DNA of 6,005 nt, from contig DBZV01000197.1 of the NCBI GenBank assembly GCA_002311865.1, positions 2,553-8,557 of the forward strand. The letters run 5' to 3'. The stretch's first letter is position 1. Each line of letters begins with the position of its first letter. A program made the position numbers and the translations under genes. A model generated the notes under the pieces. That model was not told where the DNA came from and did not search any database. It worked only from the letters and a program-made list of their open reading frames with translations. Shown here one piece after another: positions 1-5,085 of the stretch. The DNA comes from Dehalococcoidia bacterium UBA1151. GTDB taxonomy: Bacteria > Chloroflexota > Dehalococcoidia > Lucifugimonadales > Lucifugimonadaceae.

Positions 1-961
1 GCCCGTTGTCTCGTGCCCAGTCGCCAATCTCTTCAGCTTCCTTGAGCGCCTGTTCCGAAATCTCAACGTCCCATCCCGCAAGGTTTGCTTCAAGCTGTTC
101 TGGAGTTCGGGCCCCAATAATGCAAGCGGAGACGGCAGGATTGCTCAACACCCATCCCGTACCCAGCTGACTCGGCGTGAGTCCATGCTTATTGCTCAGT
201 GTGACAAATCGCTCAACCGCTTCAAACTGTGACTCGTGCCAGTTGGTGCGGGCATAAAAATTAAAGGCCCGGAAATTCTTATCGTATCGACCACCAGCCT
301 CACCACCATCGCGGGAGTGCTTGCCGGTGAGAAATCCACCTGCCATTGGGCTATAGACGATCACTCCAACCCCAAATTGCTCGGCCGCTGGCAGCAGCTC
401 AAGTTCAGGATGCCGATACAGCAGGTTGTAGCGCGGCTGCGTGGAATCCATTCGCGCCAGATTATTCTTATCAGAGATCCACAGGCTCTCGGTGATCTGC
501 GAACCACTGAAGTTGGAGCAGCCGATATATCGCACCTTGCCTTGATGAACGAGATCATCCAGTGCTCGCAGCGTCTCCTCCAGCGGCGTCTCCGGGTCGA
601 ACGAGTGCATCTGGTAGAGGTCGATGTAGTCCGTCTGAAGTCGGCGCAGCGACTCTTCGACCGCTTTCATGATCGCTTTTCGGGAGCCACCAATGTCAAA
701 CATTCCAGGACCAGTCGCCGAGCGGAATTTTGACGCCAGGACGATGTCATCGCGCCGCCCCCTCAGGAACTTGCCTACAATCTCCTCTGACTTGCTATCG
801 GTATAGCTGTTCGCCGTGTCAATGACGTTCACGCCCGCATCTGCGGCCGTGGCCATCATTCGCAGTGATTCAGCCTCATCAGTCTGACCGCCAAAGTTAT
901 CTCCCCCCATGATGTAGGTGGAGATTTTCAGTCCGGTGCGTCCGAGCCTTGTGTACTGCAT
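1..961 (-). CDS. Aldo/keto reductase, 3'-truncated at the window edge
   Basis: This is an NAD(P)H-dependent aldo/keto reductase, expected to interconvert carbonyls and alcohols in the cytosol as a TIM barrel. The frame starts at ATG 961 and is open for 320 codons to the left edge, close to the family's usual length of about 320-340, so only the extreme C-terminus is missing. All four catalytic residues of the family are visible: D48 and Y53 in VIDTANSY, K78 in LASK, and H119 in LYQMHSFD. Cofactor-side motifs follow: RYIGCSNFSG, YSPMAGGFLTGK and CIIGAR near the C-terminus. The ATG directly follows the TAG stop of the upstream reductase with no spacing and no strong Shine-Dalgarno, which suggests translational coupling. 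It is a paralogue of that neighbour, aligning with it from the first residue. The substrate cannot be read from the sequence; the family acts on many sugars, aldehydes and ketones. Confidence 0.93.
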   Translation of the reverse strand, partial: MQYTRLGRTGLKISTYIMGGDNFGGQTDEAESLRMMATAADAGVNVIDTANSYTDSKSEEIVGKFLRGRRDDIVLASKFRSATGPGMFDIGGSRKAIMKAVEESLRRLQTDYIDLYQMHSFDPETPLEETLRALDDLVHQGKVRYIGCSNFSGSQITESLWISDKNNLARMDSTQPRYNLLYRHPELELLPAAEQFGVGVIVYSPMAGGFLTGKHSRDGGEAGGRYDKNFRAFNFYARTNWHESQFEAVERFVTLSNKHGLTPSQLGTGWVLSNPAVSACIIGARTPEQLEANLAGWDVEISEQALKEAEEIGDWARDNG

Positions 962-1591
962 CTAGTTCCGTCTCGCCGCTACGTTTATCGAGAGGGGAGG
1001 CGGGTAGTTCACAGGAATGCTATTCGCAAACTCGTCTGCGACTTCACGCACGCGCGCCACAACGTCATCAGGTGCACGATCGCTTAGCGCATCCAGCGTT
1101 GACTCAAGCTGGTCGACTCGCCGTGCCCCGATGATCGGGGAGGTGAGCCCGGGAGTCTCACTCAGCCACTGGAGCGCCAGCCGAATCATCGGCTCGCCGG
1201 AAGCGTCCGAGATCGACTTGAGTGCATCGACCACCGCAAATCTACGGTCGTCGAAATACTTTCGCTTGAGATTGCCCCCGCGTTCGTCGTCGCGCGCACC
1301 AAACTTCGTCTCCGATTTGGCCCCGGATGCACGATGCTTCCCGGTCAGGAACCCCGACCCAAGCGGGCTGTACGCAGTCACGGCAACACCCTGCTCGCTC
1401 AAAGCAGGAATCGCTTCGACCGCTAGCCCCGGACGCACGATGTTGAATTCGCTCTGAAGGCAGTCGAACCGCGCCAGACCGTGAGTATCGGCCATCCACA
1501 GCGCTTCCATCACTCGCCATGACGCCCAGTTTGAACAGCCAACGTAGCGCGCCTCGCCGGAGCGGACCACATCATTTAGCGCCTCAACCAT
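962..1591 (-). CDS. C-terminal part of the interrupted aldo/keto reductase
   Basis: This 209-residue open frame begins with an ATG immediately after the internal TAG and ends with TAG 962-964, next to the start of the second reductase. It holds the cofactor-binding half of the barrel: ARYVGCSNW near residue 19, AYSPLGSGFLTGK in the middle, and SPIIGAR near residue 155, followed by the usual C-terminal helices. The first M falls inside the helix that precedes the GCSN strand, at the threonine that follows E129 in the paralogue, so it is probably not an original start. No Shine-Dalgarno is visible in front of it. Translation could only come from reinitiation at the TAG-ATG junction or from readthrough. 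It carries none of the catalytic tetrad. Confidence 0.6.
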   Translation of the reverse strand: MVEALNDVVRSGEARYVGCSNWASWRVMEALWMADTHGLARFDCLQSEFNIVRPGLAVEAIPALSEQGVAVTAYSPLGSGFLTGKHRASGAKSETKFGARDDERGGNLKRKYFDDRRFAVVDALKSISDASGEPMIRLALQWLSETPGLTSPIIGARRVDQLESTLDALSDRAPDDVVARVREVADEFANSIPVNYPPPLSINVAARRN

Positions 1592-1990
1592 CTACAGCAC
1601 CGGTGTGGACGAGTCGAACGAGTGCAGCAGGTACAGGTCAACGTGATCCGTCTGCAGCTTCCGCAAGCTCGATTCGATTCCGTTCAGTATGTGGACCCTT
1701 GATGAACCAACGTCGTTCACACCGGTTCCAACTACCGAAGTCACCTTGGTGGTCAGGAAGACCTCATCGCGTCGGCCACTGTCGTGGAGATAGCTGCCAA
1801 TGATCTCTTCCGACCGTCCGCCAGCGTAGGAGTCGGCAGTATCGAGGTGGTTGATGCCAGCATCAAGCACGCGCCCCAGTATTTCCCGACTGGTAGCTTC
1901 GTCAGCGCCGAAAGGGTTGCCAAGGTTATCGGTCCCGTAAGCGATCTCAGATACCCGGGCACCCGTGCCGCCAAATTGGACGTAGTTCAA
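1592..1990 (-). CDS. N-terminal part of the interrupted aldo/keto reductase
   Basis: This 132-residue piece carries the first half of the barrel and the whole catalytic tetrad: D50 and Y55 in HLDTADSY, K82 in LTTK, and H123 in LYLLHSFD. I chose the TTG at 1990 as start. The protein then begins MNYVQFGGTGARVS, which aligns residue for residue with MQYTRLGRTGLKIS of the downstream paralogue, and a Shine-Dalgarno-like GGTGGTGA lies at the right distance. A GTG at 2005 would add five residues and is the alternative. The TTG overlaps the TGA stop of the upstream Gfo/Idh/MocA gene by two bases, a typical coupled junction. The piece ends at TAG 1592-1594. Lacking the cofactor-binding half, it is not expected to fold into an active enzyme by itself. 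Confidence 0.7.
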   Translation of the reverse strand: MNYVQFGGTGARVSEIAYGTDNLGNPFGADEATSREILGRVLDAGINHLDTADSYAGGRSEEIIGSYLHDSGRRDEVFLTTKVTSVVGTGVNDVGSSRVHILNGIESSLRKLQTDHVDLYLLHSFDSSTPVL

Positions 1991-3033
1991 CTCATCACCA
2001 CCCACTGGCCACTATCGGCCGCCCGCTGCGCCGCGTCGCGTACCCTGGCAGCCTCCAGCCCCGCTTCGAAGCTGGTCCGCACCGGTACGCCGTCTCGAAT
2101 CGCCTCAACGAACTGCTGATACGGCTGCGGGTACGTGCCAATCGGTTCGACCGGCCGTAATACATCTCGATTTCCCTCGCCGCGGATGCCGTTGATCACG
2201 GTCAGTGAGTCGGAACGTAAACGTCCTTTGGAGCCTGCGAGGTCGATGTGGACGTTGGAGGTGTTGTTCTCGTCCAGACCACGGCTGACGAAGCTGGTGT
2301 GGATCACTGCATAAGCGCCAGTCTCAAATTCAAGTAGAAATGCCGATGAGTCTGGAACAGTCACATCAGCCCCCTCGGGAGCATCGGCAAACGGCCGGTG
2401 CTTCTCCATCGTGGGTGCAATCGCGGCCACTCGCCTCACCGGCCCGCCGTAAAGCAGCGCCATATCGAACGTGTGAATCAACTCGTACAGAGTCCCGCCG
2501 CCATACTCCTTTTGGAATCGCCATGAGATGGCATCCGGGCGAACATCAATGCTGTGGCTCTGGTACCAGTAGATATTCAGGTGGTAAAGATCGCCAATAT
2601 AGCCATCATCAAGCAACTGCTTCATCTGCCCGGCTGGAGTCCGTCCGCGCTGGTTGAAATTGGTGCAGTGGACGATACCTGCTTTTTCAGCCGCCTCCAG
2701 CATCTCTGCCGCCTGAGGGGCCGTCATCGCCAGCGGCTTATCGCACAGGACATGCTTCCCCGCCGCGATGGCGTCCAGGGCAATGCTGTGATGCATGTTG
2801 GTGGGAGTGATGATGTCAACGGCGTTGATCTCATCCGATTTGAGCATCTCGCGATAGTCGGTATATCCGCTCTCGATACCCCACTTATCTTGAATCGCCT
2901 TCAACCCATCTGGATTCCTTCGGCAGAGAGCCACTACCTCGACGCCATCAACTTTTGCGTACTCCTCAAGGTGAGTATTCGCGAAGTTCCCCGCGCCAAT
3001 AATTCCAATACGTACCGCAGAGCCAGTGGTCAT
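1987..3033 (-). CDS. Gfo/Idh/MocA family NAD(P)-dependent oxidoreductase
   Basis: This 348-residue protein is a soluble dehydrogenase of the Gfo/Idh/MocA family, which oxidises or reduces sugars, inositols and related polyols. The N-terminal Rossmann fold shows RIGIIGAGNFA (residues 8-18, dinucleotide loop G13-x-G15) and VVALCRRNPD after the second strand; R38/R39 may favour NADP. The family's lysine motif appears as HVLCDKPLA (94-102, K99 and P100), with CDKP in place of the common EKP. The C-terminal domain has GGGTLYELIHTFD (178-190), where H187 sits at the usual catalytic or substrate-binding histidine. Length is typical. ATG 3033 is the only reasonable start: an in-frame TGA lies at 3055-3057, with no ATG between. 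The Shine-Dalgarno is weak (GAAAG about eight bases upstream). It heads a unit with two aldo/keto reductases, and its leader carries an 11-bp-phased repeat. The substrate is unknown. Confidence 0.94.
   Translation of the reverse strand: MTTGSAVRIGIIGAGNFANTHLEEYAKVDGVEVVALCRRNPDGLKAIQDKWGIESGYTDYREMLKSDEINAVDIITPTNMHHSIALDAIAAGKHVLCDKPLAMTAPQAAEMLEAAEKAGIVHCTNFNQRGRTPAGQMKQLLDDGYIGDLYHLNIYWYQSHSIDVRPDAISWRFQKEYGGGTLYELIHTFDMALLYGGPVRRVAAIAPTMEKHRPFADAPEGADVTVPDSSAFLLEFETGAYAVIHTSFVSRGLDENNTSNVHIDLAGSKGRLRSDSLTVINGIRGEGNRDVLRPVEPIGTYPQPYQQFVEAIRDGVPVRTSFEAGLEAARVRDAAQRAADSGQWVVMS
1995..2002 (-). promoter_or_regulatory. Shine-Dalgarno-like site deciding a TTG start
   Basis: Read on the minus strand, GGTGGTGA matches the extended ribosome-binding consensus GGAGGTGA at seven of eight bases. 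It ends four bases before the TTG at 1990. It lies inside the last codons of the Gfo/Idh/MocA gene. The GTG at 2005 has no comparable site, so this favours TTG as the start of the interrupted reductase. Confidence 0.5.
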
Positions 3034-3041
3034 CCGATTTC

Positions 3042-3092
3042 TTTCATGTGTTGATCATGTCTTGGTCATCTTTTGGTCGTCTGAAGGTCATC
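3042..3092. repeat. 11-bp-phased direct repeat, four clear units plus one weak unit
   Basis: On the plus strand GATCATG (3053), GGTCATC (3064), GGTCGTC (3075) and GGTCATC (3086) recur exactly every 11 bases, separated by four-base spacers TCTT, TTTT and TGAA. A weaker unit, TTTCATG at 3042, keeps the TCAT core in phase, and GGACAGC at 3097 may be a decayed sixth. One unit per helical turn with a seven-base core and four-base spacer is the layout of PHO boxes and other OmpR/PhoB-type response-regulator sites, and the TCA core also resembles those boxes. The array covers roughly 9-59 bases upstream of the Gfo/Idh/MocA start, so it is probably an operator for that unit. The regulator's identity is inference. 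Confidence 0.6.
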
Positions 3093-3129
3093 TAGAGGAC
3101 AGCAAGAGACGGACGGCCAGTTTAGCCGA

Positions 3130-3150
3130 CGCTCACGCGGTGGGCGAGCG
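3130..3150. repeat. Imperfect inverted repeat, possible operator
   Basis: CGCTC at 3130-3134 and GAGCG at 3146-3150 are perfect inverted arms, extendable inward to nine positions with two mismatches around a GGT centre. An alternative inner pairing is GCTCAC with GTGGGC, which has one T-G wobble and a GCG loop. No T-run follows on either strand, and both neighbouring genes point away from it, so it is not a terminator. A repressor site or chance are both possible. Confidence 0.3.
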
Positions 3151-3209
3151 CAACTGACAGAACAAACTAAGGGGGAAGTCGGAATAGCGGATGTACGTCA
3201 AATAGCGTT

Positions 3210-3215
3210 TATACT
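3210..3215 (+). promoter_or_regulatory. Possible -10 box for the membrane-protein gene
   Basis: TATACT matches the sigma-70 -10 consensus TATAAT at five of six bases. Transcription would begin near 3222, leaving about six bases before the ATG at 3228, so the message would be leaderless or nearly so. This agrees with the absence of any Shine-Dalgarno directly before the ATG. No good -35 hexamer sits 16-18 bases upstream. Confidence 0.35.
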
Positions 3216-3227
3216 TACCGTCCTACC

Positions 3228-3623
3228 ATGTTGCCAATCGTTCAAGCCGCCGCGTACTTGCCGTTCGCCGCAGTATTCATTTTTACGATCACGTTATATG
3301 TAGTGCCGCCATTCGGCGTTGGCCATATCAGCAATTTCGCCATTGATGCCCCAATTACGGGACTCAATTGGATGCTGATTGTTGTCGGAATATTTGCCGC
3401 TGCCATTGGCGCTACTGCATTTCAGAACCGACCGCTGGCAATCATGGCAGTGGCCACGATTTTAGTTGCTGGACACCTGACCGGAAGAGGAGCGTTACTG
3501 CCAATCCCTCAAGTGGTCGGGATGATGGCATGGTGTCTCATCACCGTCTCGATTTTCTCCCATCTCATCCTCGTCGATATGCAAGGCCGGCACATGTTCT
3601 GGAGCCGCTGGGGAAACGATTAA
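3228..3623 (+). CDS. Small four-helix membrane protein of unknown function
   Basis: I do not recognise this 131-residue protein. It is very hydrophobic, with four likely membrane spans at about residues 8-26, 46-64, 70-86 and 94-116. The loop between the first two contains PPFGVGHISNFAIDAP. A 15-residue tail (117-131) is polar and aromatic, with DMQGRH, FWSRW and a terminal GND. No signal peptidase site, metal-binding cluster or known transporter motif is evident, and charges are few. ATG 3228 is the only nearby start and lacks a Shine-Dalgarno; a TATACT box 13 bases upstream suggests a leaderless transcript. It is the only plus-strand gene here, placed between two minus-strand oxidoreductase units, and its TAA overlaps the stop of the convergent FAD oxidase. 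The hydrophobic pattern, clean frame and tight junction support a real gene. A role as an uptake or anchor partner of the oxidoreductases is only a guess. Confidence 0.75.
   Translation: MLPIVQAAAYLPFAAVFIFTITLYVVPPFGVGHISNFAIDAPITGLNWMLIVVGIFAAAIGATAFQNRPLAIMAVATILVAGHLTGRGALLPIPQVVGMMAWCLITVSIFSHLILVDMQGRHMFWSRWGND
3620..3623. other. Shared stop: convergent genes overlap in TTAA
   Basis: The palindrome TTAA supplies both stops: TAA at 3621-3623 for the plus-strand membrane protein and TAA, read from 3622 to 3620, for the minus-strand FAD oxidase. No intergenic space remains for a terminator, so each transcript must run into the other gene's 3' end. Confidence 0.85.
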
Positions 3624-5071
3624 ACCTCGTCGTGCGTCCCTGCTCGCCGCGTTTTGGAGAAGGCTGGGCCATCCTTGTCATCAGTAGGGAACACCTTCCC
3701 GGGATTGAAATGACCCGTAGCTCCAAACGCCGGGGCCAGTCGCCCCATGGAACGCATATCGTCTTCGGTGAAGACCAGCGGCATGTGCGCCTGCTTCTCC
3801 AGGCCAATCCCGTGCTCGCCGGAGAGCGCACCGCCAACCTCAATGCATAACTCCAGTATTCGGCCGCCAGCTTCCACAACCTTCTCCGTCTCGCCAGGAA
3901 TGCGCTCGTCGAACAGGATTGAAGGATGCAGATTGCCATCGCCGGCATGGAACACGTTGGCGATCATCAGATCGTACTCCGCGCCAATCTCGGCGACTTT
4001 GGCCAGCACTTCCTGCAACCTCGTTCGAGGGACAACGCCATCAACCAGATAGTAGTTCGGTCGCAGGTTGCCAAAAGCGCCAATGGCACCCTTGCGCGAT
4101 TCCCACAACTGGGCTCGCCGCTCGGCATCGTCTGACGCCTCGTAAGAAGCAACGCCATTCGCTCGGCAGATGGCCTCAACCTGCTCAGACTGCTCCTCAA
4201 CCGTCTCTCGCAAGCCATCGACCTCAATGATCAGCACCGCTTGAGCTTCAGGCGGATAGCCGGGGTGGTACGTTGGTTCTACCGCGTCGATAGTCACTCG
4301 GTCCATCATCTCCAGCGCCGCGGGAATCACCCCCGCGCCAATGATGTCCGACACGCTCTTCGATGCCATGTCCATTGAATTGAATACCGCGGCCACGGTT
4401 CGAATTGCCTCAGGAATCGGCAACAGCCGAACCGCGATCTTGGTCGCGATGCCCAGCGTGCCCTCGGAGCCGATGAATGCTCCACGCAGATCGTAGCCCG
4501 GCGTCTCACGCTCCGTGCCGCCCAGCCAGACCATCTCGCCGCTGGCAAGCACCACTTCCATGCCAAGCACGTGGTTGGTTGTAACGCCGTACGCCAGGCA
4601 GTGCGGCCCGCCAGCATTCTCTGCCACATTGCCGCCAATGGAGCACGCACGCTGGCTACTGGGATCTGGAACGTAGTGAAGCCCCAAATGCTCGACCGCC
4701 GTCGAAAGATCGGCGTTGATCACGCCGGGCTCCACAATGGCGATTCGATTTTCCGTATCAACTTCAATAATTTCCCGCAAGCGCGAAGTTACAACCTGGA
4801 TCGTGCCCTCCGTCGGCACCGCGCCACCGGACAGGCCCGTTCCCGAGCCTCGCGGCACTACTGGAACACCGGCTTCAGAGCAGATCGCCACACAGCGTGC
4901 AAGCTCCTGCGCGCTACCTGGCACCACCACCGCGGCAGGCAGATGCCGGTCGATAGACCCGTCGTACTCGTACACCAGCAAATCCTCGGTCCTATCGACC
5001 ACATAGCGGTCGCCCACGACCTCCTTGAGGCGTGAAAGAACAATCGACAGTTTCGAGGCTACCTGCGTCAT
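3620..5071 (-). CDS. GlcD-type FAD-linked oxidase (glycolate / D-lactate dehydrogenase family)
   Basis: This 483-residue flavoprotein belongs to the VAO/PCMH-fold 2-hydroxy-acid dehydrogenases typified by GlcD and D-lactate dehydrogenase, which oxidise 2-hydroxy acids to 2-oxo acids. The N-terminal FAD-binding domain shows PRGSGTGLSGG (73-83), VEPGV (113-117), PDPSSQ (135-140) and IGGNVAENAGGP (145-156). The C-terminal oxidase domain carries the metal-site motif HAGDGNLHP (375-383), GEHGIG (418-423) and FNPGKVFP near the end. All key segments are present and length is normal. No Fe-S partner (GlcF) or second flavin subunit (GlcE) is seen nearby, so it may act alone as the single-subunit FAD enzymes do. 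It starts 14 bases after the Zn-alcohol dehydrogenase stop, without a strong Shine-Dalgarno, and is probably co-transcribed with it. Its TAA overlaps the convergent gene's TAA. Exact substrate is undetermined. Confidence 0.94.
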   Translation of the reverse strand: MTQVASKLSIVLSRLKEVVGDRYVVDRTEDLLVYEYDGSIDRHLPAAVVVPGSAQELARCVAICSEAGVPVVPRGSGTGLSGGAVPTEGTIQVVTSRLREIIEVDTENRIAIVEPGVINADLSTAVEHLGLHYVPDPSSQRACSIGGNVAENAGGPHCLAYGVTTNHVLGMEVVLASGEMVWLGGTERETPGYDLRGAFIGSEGTLGIATKIAVRLLPIPEAIRTVAAVFNSMDMASKSVSDIIGAGVIPAALEMMDRVTIDAVEPTYHPGYPPEAQAVLIIEVDGLRETVEEQSEQVEAICRANGVASYEASDDAERRAQLWESRKGAIGAFGNLRPNYYLVDGVVPRTRLQEVLAKVAEIGAEYDLMIANVFHAGDGNLHPSILFDERIPGETEKVVEAGGRILELCIEVGGALSGEHGIGLEKQAHMPLVFTEDDMRSMGRLAPAFGATGHFNPGKVFPTDDKDGPAFSKTRRAGTHDEV

Positions 5072-5085
5072 TGTCTTATTGGCTT

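Larger units (their letters stand above)
962..1990 (-). pseudogene. Aldo/keto reductase interrupted by an in-frame TAG
   Basis: Taken as a whole this is a full-length aldo/keto reductase of 341 sense codons plus one internal TAG (1592-1594, codon 133). The two halves are in the same frame and together align with the downstream reductase along its length, without a frameshift. At the stop, the local sequence SFDSSTPVL-stop-MVEAL lines up gap-free with SFDPETPLEETLRAL of the neighbour. The TAG falls on that protein's E129, coded GAG, so one G-to-T change would explain it. The catalytic residues lie before the stop and the NAD(P)-binding strands after it, so neither half should be active alone. 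No other stop or frameshift is present, so the lesion is recent, an assembly or base-call error, or bypassed. The gene lies between a Gfo/Idh/MocA gene and a second reductase in one tight unit. Family assignment is firm; functional status is open. Confidence 0.85.
3034..3227. other. Divergent intergenic region
   Basis: This 194-bp region is the only sizeable non-coding stretch. It separates the left-hand minus-strand unit from the plus-strand membrane-protein gene and must hold the promoters of both. It contains the phased repeat next to the Gfo/Idh/MocA start, an imperfect inverted repeat at 3130-3150, and a TATACT box at 3210-3215. I see no convincing -35/-10 pair for the minus strand: TTGACG (reverse of 3196-3201) has no partner -10 at normal spacing. 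No tRNA or small-RNA-like structure with a terminator was recognised. Confidence 0.7.

Noticed and set aside
959..1594. Genome-wide reassignment of TAG to an amino acid
   Set aside because: The same gene appears to end with TAG at 962-964 exactly where the paralogous reductase begins, and only one internal TAG is seen in the window. The evidence does not support a code change.
3028..3034. Another GGTCATC copy at the Gfo/Idh/MocA start codon
   Set aside because: It is out of the 11-base phase (25 bases from the nearest clear unit) and consists of the start codon region itself. I did not count it as part of the array.
3044..3091. Minus-strand 15-codon upstream ORF ending 10 bases before the Gfo/Idh/MocA start
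   Set aside because: Its ATG and several others here arise from the repeated GATGACC unit. There is no Shine-Dalgarno and no attenuator-like codon run, so chance is the simpler reading.
3130..3150. Inverted repeat as a transcription terminator
   Set aside because: There is no U-tract on either strand, and both flanking genes are transcribed away from it.
3169..3205. AAGGGGGAAG followed by an ATG at 3191 as a small gene with a good ribosome-binding site
   Set aside because: The frame from 3191 stops after four codons, and the site is about 50 bases from the real ATG at 3228.
4571..5035. Long plus-strand open frames over the FAD oxidase and other genes (also around 236-733, 1017-1457, 2554-3054, 5332-5736)
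   Set aside because: They lie antisense to genes with clear family motifs. Their translations lack recognisable domains and look like composition-driven shadows.
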